From NCBI RefSeq assembly GCF_000516985.1, contig NW_006917093.1, positions 620,001 through 684,000 of the forward strand: a stretch of 64,000 nt of DNA, given 5' to 3'. Every line of letters starts with the position of its first letter. Within the stretch, counting starts at the first letter, position 1. The DNA is from Pestalotiopsis fici W106-1 (Eukaryota; Ascomycota; Sordariomycetes; Amphisphaeriales; Sporocadaceae). The notes under the pieces are model-generated. The model was not told the origin of the DNA. It did no database searches and saw nothing but the letters and a program-made list of their open reading frames with translations. Made by a program: the position numbers and the translations under genes. Positions 21,903 through 31,893 of the stretch are shown here, in pieces.

Positions 21903-23986
21903 ATGACGCTTTGCACGCCATGCGCGACCATAGACCTGGACGCCATTCGTCGAGGTGACTACTGGGAATTGAAGAACTCGAAGGACATGCGAGAGTCTGC
22001 TTCCAACGGCTGCGACGGGTGTAGCTTCTTTCTTGATTCGATCAAAAACTTCTCGAAACGGCTCTCAGAGAACTTTGAGGATTTCGTGGAGCAAGCCAGG
22101 CCTATGCGCATTGGCAAGTTTTATGACGGCAATGACTACTATCTCGAGGTCGGTAGTGACGATGTTAAGGATTACGTTAATTTTGATCTATGCGCTGCGG
22201 GTAATAAGTGCCATAACGAAGCTTTCATAAGATTGTGTGTTTCAGCTCCACTGACATTTTATTAGAAACCGGCTTTAACCCTCCCAATGATGAAGGGCCA
22301 AAGAGACCGATATCACAAGATCTAAATGGCGACGAGTTCGAACTTGCTCGAATATGGTTGGACCGCTGCTCTCAGCATGAACATTGTGACGCTCAAGAGG
22401 ATACTCAACTTCCTACAAGGCTGATTCAAGTGCACGATAAATCAACTTTGCACATATGTCCCACCCAGAAAGATTGGCGTGGCAAATATGTGGCTCTCAG
22501 TCATTGTTGGGGCAAAAAGCCCTTTTTAAAAACCGAGCATTCAAACTTTCAGAGATTAGTTACTGGATTCGATTATGAGGAGCTACCTCGGTCGTTCCAG
22601 GATGCCGTCACTTTAACAAGAAAGCTTGGTTTTAGGTACTTATGGATTGACGCGCTTTGTATTATCCAAGACGACGAAGAGGACTGGGCCCGAGAATCTG
22701 TGGCAATGACACAGGTCTATCAAAACGCAAGTCTTGTAATATCGGCAAATGCAGCGCCAGACAGTTCCTCCGGTTTCCTTGCGCGAAAAGTATTTAGATC
22801 ACACAGATTCGGCACCGGTGCTGGTCTTCTATTATGGCAGTCACCTGCCATAACCGGATTTAAGAGCTTTGCAGAAATCCGAGGGGAACCTCTCGATCGC
22901 AGAGCTTGGACTTACCAAGAGAAAATCATGGCGAAAAGAATCCTGTACTTTTTGAAGAGTCAAATGGCTTGGGGTTGCAGTACTTGCATTTACACTGAGT
23001 CCATGGGTACTACTCCAACGAGGCACGCTTCAACGCATGGTCCGTCCATTAAACTCGAGATTCACAGGTTCATGCGCGCCGAATCGACCGAATTGGAAAT
23101 AAGCAGTTCGAAATGGGAATCCCTCCGATCTCGGTTGGATTGTTGGTACTATTGTATTCAGGAGTATACACATCGCGATCTAACAAAGGCTGGAGACAAG
23201 CTTCCGGCATTCTCCGGACTATCATCCGGTCTATGTATCCCCGAACTTGGCAACTATCTCGCAGGGCTCTGGGAAGTCGATCTTTTTCGCGGACTCGGGT
23301 GGAGATACGTTGACAGAGGTGCATACCCTGTGCGGGATTATAATTGCTATGTTGCGCCGTCATGGAGCTATATGTGCGCACAAGGGAGGATAAAATTGAT
23401 CGGCCTCGACTTCGAAAGGCAAAGGGAAGCCAGCGATTCTGAACTGCTTTCTGAGCGTCGTTGGAAAGAAGTATACAGACCACAGTTGATTGACCACGAT
23501 ATCAAGCCTGTTTTGGAGGAGAACAAATATGGCGCAATCAAGCCCGGTTGGATTCTCATTCGCGCATGTTGTCGACGGATTCTTGTGCAACGAAGTCCAA
23601 TGCGGGAAGCGTGGCATGATGAAATGAATGACGATCACGATAGACTATGCTTCGACACACTGGATGGACGCTTTGTATGGAGGTTCGACGCAACCGATGG
23701 ATATCATTGTCCTAAGAAGTCCAGGGGAGAGTTTGAGTCCGGTTGGGGGGAGCCATGGGCAGATGATGGTGAGGTGGATGAGTACACCGCCGTCCAAATC
23801 TATCGGTATCGGAGGGAACAAGCTTATTTTTCTGATCAGCCTCCTCAGCTTTTTATGCTAATCCTTAGCTCAACTTTTCATAATCGTGAAGAGGCCTACG
23901 AGCGTGTCGGAATTGTGTCGGTCCCATTAAGCGACGAGCAGTTATACCACGAGAAGTGGCAGAGCTTGGAATTGAAATTATTTTAA
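21903..23986 (+). CDS. heterokaryon incompatibility (HET) domain protein
   Basis: Two exons: 21903-22200 and 22266-23986, 672 residues. The intron (GTAATAAG...CTGACATTTTATTAG) was chosen because it alone keeps phase and has a CTGAC branch site. The N-terminal Cys-containing segment (CTPCATIDL, GCDGCSFFLDSI) is common before HET domains. The HET domain (about 195-340) shows the three conserved blocks: YVALSHCWG, FRYLWIDALCIIQDD and ASLVISANAAPDSSSGFLA. The next conserved patch, LDRRAWTYQEK, follows near 345. HET domains drive the cell-death reaction in non-self recognition, and recent work links them to TIR-like folds. Start at 21903 gives the usual MTLCxxC beginning. No partner domain (NACHT, WD, ankyrin) is attached. 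Looks intact. Confidence 0.93.
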
Positions 23987-24664
23987 AGTAACGTATGTTG
24001 CATTGCAACGAGTTTTTTGTATTTTTTTCTCTTTTTTCTTTTTCAGGAAGTACGGTAGGTTGGCAGAAAAGCCAGCAATGTTTGCGAAGTCTAGCATAAG
24101 TTAAAATGCATCAGATGAAAAGTGTTGGAGCATGAGTACGAAAAACTAAGACTGATCAAGTCTATGACATATTACTGCGTATGACGAGCAGTGATGGCTG
24201 GGCGCCACTTCGTTCAGCTTGATGTAACGGGCATCTTAAAACAGCTGAGCTGCTTATTGAGAAGGGTGCTGACTTGGATTGCGGCGAGCAGCGATGGACG
24301 GATTGCCACTCCATTTCGCTTTAGGTGGCAGGCATATAGAAGTAGCCAAACTTTTCATCGAAAAAGGTGCTGATTAAAATGCTTTTACTATGATGGACAA
24401 ACGCTGATCGATTTGACTTTCAGTATTGCCGCCAGGATGGGCGGCGACACGGGGTGAGTACGCTTTGCACAGTATTCATCAATAATCATCCGGGTCCGCT
24501 CGAATCAACAGATGCAAACAGCAGGTAGTAGTATAATTCAATGCATATAATTTAGGGGTATCGTGAGAAAACGCCAATTCCCGAAGAGATAATCCCATCA
24601 AGCCGCTATGCAAATACCGATGATCTACAAGTCAGACGAGACTGTACGTCTACATTCGCACACC
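23987..24664. other. intergenic region between the HET gene and EAF7
   Basis: About 680 bp between the stops of the HET gene (plus) and EAF7 (minus). A decayed ankyrin fragment lies inside (listed separately); the rest is non-coding. Confidence 0.4.
24193..24376 (+). pseudogene. ankyrin-repeat relic
   Basis: The forward frame reads DGWAPLRSA, a TGA, then CNGHLKTAELLIEKGADLD. After a frameshift GGRHIEVAKLFIEKGAD follows. Two ankyrin units with classic TAELLIEKGADLD text are recognisable, but a stop and a frame change make it non-functional. It is the fourth ankyrin relic of the window and lies just downstream of the HET gene. Confidence 0.65.
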
Positions 24665-25737
24665 TTACTTTCGGCCTTTTCTGGTACTCGCCCGAGCTCG
24701 TGTTTTTCGAGCTTTGCCCTTTGCTGCTCCCTTTGATGATTTTGTCGTGGTATCCTCGGCCTCACTCTGCTCCTCCTCCTCTTCATCTTGATCCTCCTCT
24801 TCCTCATCTCCATCCTCGTCGTCCTCGGCTTCATCGCCATCTTCTTCTTGGTCTTCGCTGTCTTCATTGGCCTCGTTTTCTGGCTCGGGTTCGGGCTCGG
24901 GCTCAGTGCTCTCTGCTCTGGCCTTGGCAGCCGCTCTAGTTCTGCTACGAGCACCCCGTGCACTTTTAGCAATTGGGCTCGAAGCCACAGGCGTTTCCTC
25001 CTCGGTATCCTCGACTGTACTACCGCGGGTTCTGGCTGTGCTTCCGGCCACACTGGCCGCGTCGGTTGTACTCGCATTGCCTCTCTTTCGCTTCCTCGTA
25101 CCACCTGATACGCTTGGGGGCTTTGCTGTGTCCTCGAAATCCAATTGCGGCGGGCTGCTAGGTGCCTCACTGGGATCATCTGGCAAGCGTCGTGCCCACA
25201 TGCTGTCGCCGTATTCTAGTTCCGGAAGAGTAAAGTCCTTGTACCTCTTTTCGTCTTCGTCATAGTTTTCCCGTTCATCGATCGCTTCTAGATTATACAA
25301 CGTTCGAAGCTTTGCCCAGATGCCGGGGATTCTCGTATGCGTCTCAACATCTGGATTGATACCATGGTTCCGCAAATGTTCGCTAATAGCGAGCATCCGG
25401 AAATGTTTGTGCATGCCTGAAGACAATGATTTAGCTACAAGAGCCAACTGGGGGGCGAAATGGGTTGGATTTGGAAAATCTGCCTACCTGCTGGCTTCCA
25501 TCTTATAATGCCTTTGTAGAGCGAGGCTGTCTGATCGTCTGTCCAAACGTCGGCGAGCAGCTCGACGGCCGAGGGTTGGTTTGGCCGCGCAGCCGAAGGC
25601 GTCTCTGTTGCCCTTGGTGTATCAACGGGCTGTGGTGTATCTATCTCCATCGAGTCTTCGTGTGCAGGTGTCGGCGTCTTGGGTGTACCTACTCCCAGAC
25701 TCGTCCGGCCTGTCGTCTTGTTCCGCTTAGGTCCCAT
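24665..25737 (-). CDS. EAF7: Eaf7/MRGBP-family subunit of the NuA4 histone acetyltransferase (CT20 domain)
   Basis: Two exons: 25737-25488 and 25416-24665, 333 residues. The intron splits the Gly codon in [13 protein letters not shown]. The CT20/Eaf7 domain (about 50-135) is near textbook: [36 protein letters not shown], then [20 protein letters not shown]. The rest is low complexity: a basic KRKRG patch, then a long Glu/Asp run (about 240-300) and a Lys/Arg-rich end ([18 protein letters not shown]). Such charged tails are normal for this family. Eaf7 works with Eaf3 and Eaf5 in NuA4 in the nucleus to aid transcription elongation. It shares the upstream region with the divergent gamma-tubulin complex gene. 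Confidence 0.93.
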
Positions 25738-26302
25738 AGTGACGAGAAGGGATTTGCCGTATCGAACGCACGTACAGGTGGGGCGATGCTAAGGATCAAT
25801 TGCTGAATCGCAGGCTCGAAATGATGCAGCTGAACAATGTAGGTAAAGAAATTTTACAAGAAAGAAACAAAGTATGATATGAATTGGGAAGAAATGAGAG
25901 TCCAGAATCAGGAACAATTAAGAGCTTGTCGCGAAACAAAGTTTGGAGCTCTCTCAAGCTTCTACCTTGACCTTGCCTACATTAGTCCCTGCCAATCGCT
26001 AAAATCATCCACGCTACAGGCTGGGTGAGCTAACTGGGGAGGTACCTGAGTTGTCGCGTCGCGGGGCATTTGATGGAGCGCGGAGGCGCGACTGGAACCG
26101 CTGTCGACTAAGAAGATCACTAAAGCTACGTCGTACTGTGTAACCGCGGACCTTTTCTACCCAAACAGCCCAACAACTTGCAGCTCGCATCAAGGACGCA
26201 AAGTATTTGAAATTCGCCAAAACCCCAGTGATCACTACTGGGAAACCATGGGACATCAAGTTACGGGCCAATGAAGCAAGCCGTTGGAGCAGCGTCGCAA
26301 AG
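25738..26302. promoter_or_regulatory. divergent promoter of EAF7 and the gamma-tubulin complex gene
   Basis: 565 bp between the start codons. The last 96 bp are in frame with the downstream gene but carry no ATG, so they are treated as 5' leader. No element recognised. Confidence 0.5.
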
Positions 26303-29170
26303 ATGGTGCGTCCAGAGGCTCCTGACGTCTTTGCCATTCCAGATTTCTGGAGAAACACCAGGTTACTCCATGGTATCTTGCAACCGGGCCAGAGCGAGTT
26401 CTTTGGTCTAGATATCAAGTCGGAAGACCGGACTTCGTTTCTTGAAACGGAAAAGAAGGTTGCCAGTGTCAACTCCGATGAGTTCTTCAAGATACCACCA
26501 GCTCTTCAGCTCCCAAGTCTTGGCACACAAGACCAGGAGCATCATGATACACAGCCTTCAGATCCGCCGCGGATAGTCAAGCGCCAGGAAGAGAATCTGT
26601 TTGATGATGACTTTATTCAAAACGCACAGGCTCCAAGGTCTACTGCAGAGTACAAGACCTGGGATGGCTTTGTCATGCCAGAGGTGCCGTTATTAGAACC
26701 CATCTTCATCACAGAGGCGGGTGCTGCTACCTACGATGCTGCATTGGACACGCCGAGTGACCCCTTGGCCCTCCAAAACAGCGGCCGCAATCTTGTCGAA
26801 ACGCACCCGTACATCTCTGCTTTGTTGGCACTTTCAATGGGCAGAGGTTCGATATTCTTCACCTGGAACGAGAAGCTTGGATCATTCGTACAGGACTTGG
26901 ACCAATTGAGGATCTCTGGTTTCTCGGAAACTGTCCTAGAAGGGCTTTTGACCAGGTGCCTCCAGTGCGGAAACATATCTCGGCTCCTTCATGTGTTTGT
27001 GCAAATCACGTACAAGACGCACCCTTCTGCAGGGAGAGTGGCACTGGCAAAAGCGGTCGACACTCTGCTTGTGGTTGTCCAGAGCAAGCTGGGCGGCCGG
27101 GCCAAGAAAGTGGCTTCACTCTTACAACTTCAATCTCTAGTCTCGCCGGTTTACGCCATTTTGGCATATTTCAATACCCTGGTTAATAGGCTTAACAAGG
27201 CAAGAAGCGATGAGCAAATGCTCTCTATCCTTTTCGCAGAAACACAAGCTCTTGAGCACGGCGACGAGTTGCTAGGGGACATAATGCGAGAAGTCCTAGC
27301 GCGAGTTTCTGAGCCTTGGCTGGACTTTGCGCAGATGTGGATGGGAGTGAAGGCAGAACATGGCAATCCAATCAGCAAGGAAGGGCCCGGGAAAAGCTTT
27401 GTCAGAGTTGAGGATGTGGCCTATGTGGATGACTTTGGCGTCGAAAATGAAGAGTTGGACTATGTCCTGGACGAACGCCATGTACCAGCCTTTATTCCCG
27501 ACGACATTTCAAGGACAATGTTTGAAACTGGCAAAAGTTTGCGGCTCCTCCGCACCCATCATGCCGAGCATCCCCTTTGTCGGTTGGGAATTTTTGAATC
27601 GACCAAACCGCCTACTTTGGATTGGCATTACAGCTGGAACGACATTGAGGACCTCCAGCGACGAGTAAACGAGTACGAAAACTCCGTACTAGAAGCCATA
27701 CGTCACCACAGATCTGGCAGACAACCTGAAATGCGAGCGGAACCAAACACACACACGGGCTACAGTCTGCAACTCTTTGGCAAGGAGGGAGATCAATTGG
27801 CACAGCAGCTAATTGCGTCAATCACAAAACTGAACCAGCCTCTTCCTTCTGTAAGCGCTACGGATAAGCTGTCTCAGCTCTTGCACGACCGTCTTTTTGT
27901 GGATGGGAACAGTAATGAAACATCGGGACTGGATCTTGTGCCACACTGGTCTCTACTGCCCCTGCTGTCCTTTGCTCCGCTGGTCGAGGCTCAAGCTAGA
28001 CTGGTCAATCGAGAGTACATGAGGCTCATCTTCTCATCACACAAGATACGAGATCATCTGACCCTGCAGAGGAAGTTTCAGTTACTCGGAGATGGACTCT
28101 TTTGTACTCGCCTATCCCACGCACTTTTCGACTCGGACTTGGAGTCTGCGGAGAGACAGACCAGCGTAGCCAGAGGCGGTGGAGTGATGGGCCTGCGGCT
28201 TGGCAGTCGTGATACGTGGCCTCCTGCCAGCTCTGAGCTCCGTTTGGCCTTGATGGGCATTCTCACGGAATGCTATTTCCCTGCAGCAAAGCAGGTTTCA
28301 TGGGGACAGAATCAACCCGAGTTACCAGGCGACATGAGCTTTGGCGTCAGAGACCTCACGGACGAGGAGATTGAGAAGTGTTTGAATCCGGGATCACTTG
28401 AAGCCCTGGATTTTCTGCGCTTGTCATACAAGCCTCCACCGCTGTTGGCACTCATCATCACTCCAGTCATCTTGATGAAGTATGACAAGATCTTCAAGCT
28501 CCTGCTTCGCATACTTAGAATGTTATACGTTGCGAGTGAGCTTTGTCGAGATATTCATGGAAGAGAAACCAAATGGCACGACGTCAGCAATACTGCGTTG
28601 CGTTTTCGCGCCGAGGCACAACATTTTGTTACTGGTATCACGTCGTATTTTTTCGACGATGGTATTGGGCCATCGTGGAACCACTTTGAAAACTGGCTTG
28701 ATACGACACAATCGGACCTGGAAAACGACAGTCTTGCTGACGATAAAGCACCGGTCATTAGCCCAGACAATGTTCGCGAGCGCCATGAGCAAGTGCTGGA
28801 TTCGATCATGCATACACTATTCCTGAGAAAACGACAGCAGCCGGTCCTGAAGGTTCTGGATGATATCTTCACCACAATATTAGTTTTCTCGAGGCTTTCC
28901 AGGCTCGAGGCTTTGGGACAGTCTCGCGCCGGTTACAACGGCCCATCGATATCAGAACTTTACAAGACATTCAAGAACAAAGTAGAGGTATTCATGACTG
29001 TCTGTCGGGGTCTAAGCGAGAGAAAAGGACATAATGCCAAAGCCGCGAAGGGTGATGTCACCAAGGAAGATGCAAGACCAGCCGCGCACGAGGAAAACAC
29101 CATTGACAGGCTATTATTGCGCCTGGAAATGTCAGGCTACTATGGCAGACCAAGTTATGAACATATGTAA
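26303..29170 (+). CDS. gamma-tubulin complex component, Spc97/Spc98 family (GCP5/GCP6-like)
   Basis: One uninterrupted exon of 955 residues. Start at 26303 gives MVRPEAPDVFAIPDFWRN, the usual N-terminus of this fungal family; the open frame extends upstream but begins at a TTG. The N-terminal GCP domain covers about 180-520, with SEPWLDFAQMWMG and FIPDDISRTMFETGKSLRLL, a very typical block. The C-terminal gamma-tubulin-binding half runs about 560-940 (LLSFAPLVEAQARLVNREYM, then LLRILRMLYVASELCRDIH). The protein should sit in the gamma-tubulin ring complex at spindle pole bodies and nucleate microtubules. Its size and long N-terminal extension favour the GCP5/GCP6 branch over GCP2 or GCP3, but the exact paralogue is not certain. 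ASK1 follows on the same strand. Confidence 0.9.
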   Translation: MVRPEAPDVFAIPDFWRNTRLLHGILQPGQSEFFGLDIKSEDRTSFLETEKKVASVNSDEFFKIPPALQLPSLGTQDQEHHDTQPSDPPRIVKRQEENLFDDDFIQNAQAPRSTAEYKTWDGFVMPEVPLLEPIFITEAGAATYDAALDTPSDPLALQNSGRNLVETHPYISALLALSMGRGSIFFTWNEKLGSFVQDLDQLRISGFSETVLEGLLTRCLQCGNISRLLHVFVQITYKTHPSAGRVALAKAVDTLLVVVQSKLGGRAKKVASLLQLQSLVSPVYAILAYFNTLVNRLNKARSDEQMLSILFAETQALEHGDELLGDIMREVLARVSEPWLDFAQMWMGVKAEHGNPISKEGPGKSFVRVEDVAYVDDFGVENEELDYVLDERHVPAFIPDDISRTMFETGKSLRLLRTHHAEHPLCRLGIFESTKPPTLDWHYSWNDIEDLQRRVNEYENSVLEAIRHHRSGRQPEMRAEPNTHTGYSLQLFGKEGDQLAQQLIASITKLNQPLPSVSATDKLSQLLHDRLFVDGNSNETSGLDLVPHWSLLPLLSFAPLVEAQARLVNREYMRLIFSSHKIRDHLTLQRKFQLLGDGLFCTRLSHALFDSDLESAERQTSVARGGGVMGLRLGSRDTWPPASSELRLALMGILTECYFPAAKQVSWGQNQPELPGDMSFGVRDLTDEEIEKCLNPGSLEALDFLRLSYKPPPLLALIITPVILMKYDKIFKLLLRILRMLYVASELCRDIHGRETKWHDVSNTALRFRAEAQHFVTGITSYFFDDGIGPSWNHFENWLDTTQSDLENDSLADDKAPVISPDNVRERHEQVLDSIMHTLFLRKRQQPVLKVLDDIFTTILVFSRLSRLEALGQSRAGYNGPSISELYKTFKNKVEVFMTVCRGLSERKGHNAKAAKGDVTKEDARPAAHEENTIDRLLLRLEMSGYYGRPSYEHM

Positions 29171-29606
29171 CACAATGATACCCAACAGCAAATGATTTCA
29201 TACAGCAGATCCTCGGCAACGAGAGTGATGCTTGGCATCTCTTGCTGAATATTAAATTTTTATCGCTTGGCTTTTATATCACGTGGCACCTATACACGAT
29301 GGAATTTTTGGAAATGATCACGCAGAAAAGTGTCAAGTGTATGTGATTCACTGGATGATGAGATTGTATATGCGAATTTCTAGAGTACAGAAACAGCACT
29401 ATGCTCTATTCCTTGGCGTCATCTACAGCCCAAAGCCTAGGAACATGGGGGCCCCATAACGGCCCCGCGTCGCGCTGGACGCGCCCAGTGTGCCTACAGT
29501 CGTTAACCCCACCAAACGCCCGGCGCCCAATGCTAAGATGATGGAAGTAAATAGTTCGTTCGGCTTTGACTCTTGCAACTTTACACAACCAAGCAAACAA
29601 TCGACA
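29171..29606. other. intergenic region between GCP and ASK1
   Basis: 436 bp holding the 3' end of the GCP gene and the promoter of ASK1. An upstream in-frame extension of ASK1 from about 29490 exists but is not favoured as coding. Confidence 0.45.
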
Positions 29607-31055
29607 ATGTCGCGGTCGGCTGCGACAAGGAATCTTACCCTGACTGAAGAGCTCGAAAAGCTCGAACAGTCAATTACGCTGACGCTCCAGGAGATTGACT
29701 CCAACTTTAGCAAGGCGCATCGCATTGTCACCAGCAGCATCTTGCCTCTTGTCGAACAATATGGTGAACATTCCAAGAATGTCTGGGAGGCTTCCAAGGT
29801 TCGTTGATTACAACACGTTCATGGCCATTTTTGTCGCCAAAATCTTGCTAACAAAGTTCTGGCAGTTTTGGAAACAATTCTTTGAAGCTTCAGCCAATGT
29901 CTCGCTTTCTGGTTACGAAGAGCTAGCCAACGACGAAAATGCAACCGAAGCGACTGGCAACGATGAAACAACGCGGATCGAGGACACAACCGCATCAGAG
30001 GATTACACACAAGAGGATCATGGAGAGGACGATGTCACGGCCGACCAATCTGCATACGCCGAACAGTCCCAGCACCGCGATGTCGAGGATTCCCTGCTCG
30101 ATGACGGCTCGCTGGCTGGCAGCACTCCCCGACCGCCTGCCACAAAGTCCATGAAGACAATGCAGTTTGCGGAGATGGATAATTCCTACGAGAACTTGCG
30201 CCGGGAACTCAAAAACGAGACTGACGGTGCCGGTCGTCATGGTTTCCCTCCCGAGGCTGACGAAGATGACGAGGATGAAACTGTCGAGCTCCCAGATATG
30301 GTGACGCAGACCAAGTTGCCAGATATGTCTATGAACCTGGGATCATCACTCATGCTGGAAGCCCCCACGCCGAACAAAGGCAACAACAAGGATCCATTGC
30401 TACACAGACTGTTGGACAAGAACTATAGGATACAAGCCACGCCGCATAAGCTGACTCCGGCCAAGCTGCCTGTCGGCAAAGCAACTGCAGGAGGATTACA
30501 GGACATGGATGCCACACGACGTGCCTTGTGGCAAGACAGCCCGATGAGCTCACCCGAGATTGCGGCTCCGACACTCCGGACAAATCTCTATAGCGCTGCA
30601 TCGCCGCTCAAACGCAGGGGCTTGGCACGAGGACTAGGCGATGGTCCACGAACACCAGGAGTAAGCGTGCAAACGCCCGGTGCAGCATCCAAGACGAGGG
30701 ACGTTTTTGCCGACGAAAAAGGAAAGAGAAAGAGGGATCCAGATGAGATTGACTGGAGCGACGATGACGAGACAGACGAAGTGTTCAAGGGCATGAGCCC
30801 ACCCAAAACCATCCAGTTTGCCTTGCCGCCAAGTAAGCTTATGCAGACACCCGGTAAGTTCTCGTCATCCCACTCCCTGTCACCGCATGCACGTGTTGCT
30901 TATTATAATCTTGTCTAGCACGCGAGGCCAGCAAACGCATTGTAGACGACATACTTCTCACGGCCGGTGCAGCGCCACAGTATCTCGAAGAGAGCGAGGA
31001 GTATAGCCCAACCATGGTCAAGATGAACAAGGACATTTTGGACGATTCGTTTTAA
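29607..31055 (+). CDS. ASK1: DASH/Dam1 complex subunit Ask1
   Basis: Three exons: 29607-29798, 29866-30853 and 30919-31055, 438 residues. The N-terminal Ask1 domain (about 9-85) is highly typical: LTLTEELEKLEQSITLTLQE, HRIVTSSILPLVEQYGEHSK, then FWKQFFEASANVSLSGYEE across intron 1. The rest is a long acidic and Ser/Thr-Pro-rich region with many TP/SP sites (TPRPP, APTPNK, RTPGVSVQTPG), as expected for a kinetochore protein under Cdk control. The C-terminus LLTAGAAPQYLEESEEYSPT is conserved in fungal Ask1. It is part of the DASH ring that couples kinetochores to microtubule plus ends. Start at 29607 gives MSRSAATRNLTLTEEL, the common N-terminus. Confidence 0.95.
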
Positions 31056-31641
31056 TCAATGAGTAGAACAAATACAGGCAGTTTTCGGCTGGGAAAAAAA
31101 GAATTGAATTCATTATTGCCCATAGACATCATGAGAAAGATACCCAAATAAAGTCCAGAATCTATACCCATTTTTTGCCTCGTGGAATCAACCCAATCTT
31201 TGTCCTCATCAACCTAGAAATGCTTGGGAAAATCCTTGCCATGCACAAATTGCCCCAAATTGCACCTCTCAATTCCGAATTTCCTTCCAAAGAAACATGT
31301 TTCTGTCTCCCCAAGTCTATGCGCCTGTCGCTGCTCTTGACAGGACTTGATCTAACTTTGAGCTCTCATCCCCCGAGCTCAAAGCCTCGGCATTGTGAAG
31401 CCATCGTGGCGGTGTTGTTGCTCCCGGACTCTGGCCCATCTCCCTTTTGTAGGAGATGTCCAGGCGGGCGCGCCGTGTATGTGGTGTGGGTATGGATGGG
31501 AAAGAGGGGGTATATGAAAAAAAAAAATTTTGAATAAATCAAAAAGATATCGCTTGCTGTCGTTCTTTGGTGCTGGATTGATCTTGTACATCGTCCTATG
31601 GCGCCACCTAGTCTAGATTATAGAGTCTAGTTGGGCTTTTT
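31056..31641. other. intergenic region
   Basis: About 590 bp between ASK1 and the small minus-strand gene. It holds two 3' ends. An open frame at 31175-31537 is not protein-like. Confidence 0.35.
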
Positions 31642-31893
31642 TTACGAGTAGTCCTTTTCGCTCTTCTTGCTCCATCTCGAAGAGGCGTTCTTGAGCAGCC
31701 GCCTTGTGCTGAGAAAGCTAGATCTGCTGTATGTGGACGATGCGTCAGACGACGACGACTGCTTGTGCGACTTTGACGTCTTGGAGGAGGCGATGCTCAG
31801 GTACGGTGCCGCCTCTCGGTCCAGGGCCAGGTGCATATCGACCAGCTGGGACGAGTGCTTGTGGTCGTGGATGTGGGTGGGAAAGTAAGACAT
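31642..31893 (-). CDS. small hypothetical protein, Ser/Lys-rich
   Basis: A single exon of 83 residues beginning MSYFPTHIHDHKHSSQLVDM and ending in RWSKKSEKDYS. It has a His-rich N-terminus, a Ser/Thr run in the middle and a basic C-terminus. No domain, signal peptide or membrane segment is seen. A coding assignment is supported by an ATG start, amphipathic central text (HLALDREAAPYLS) and a pyrimidine-poor leader, but not by a known family. Long untranslated regions on both sides would fit a regulated transcript. Function unknown. Confidence 0.55.
   Translation of the reverse strand: MSYFPTHIHDHKHSSQLVDMHLALDREAAPYLSIASSKTSKSHKQSSSSDASSTYSRSSFLSTRRLLKNASSRWSKKSEKDYS

Noticed and set aside
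26207..26302. Upstream extension of the gamma-tubulin complex protein (KFAKTPVITT...)
   Set aside because: It begins at TTG, has no ATG in frame, and the conserved N-terminus starts at MVRPEAPDVFAIPDFW.
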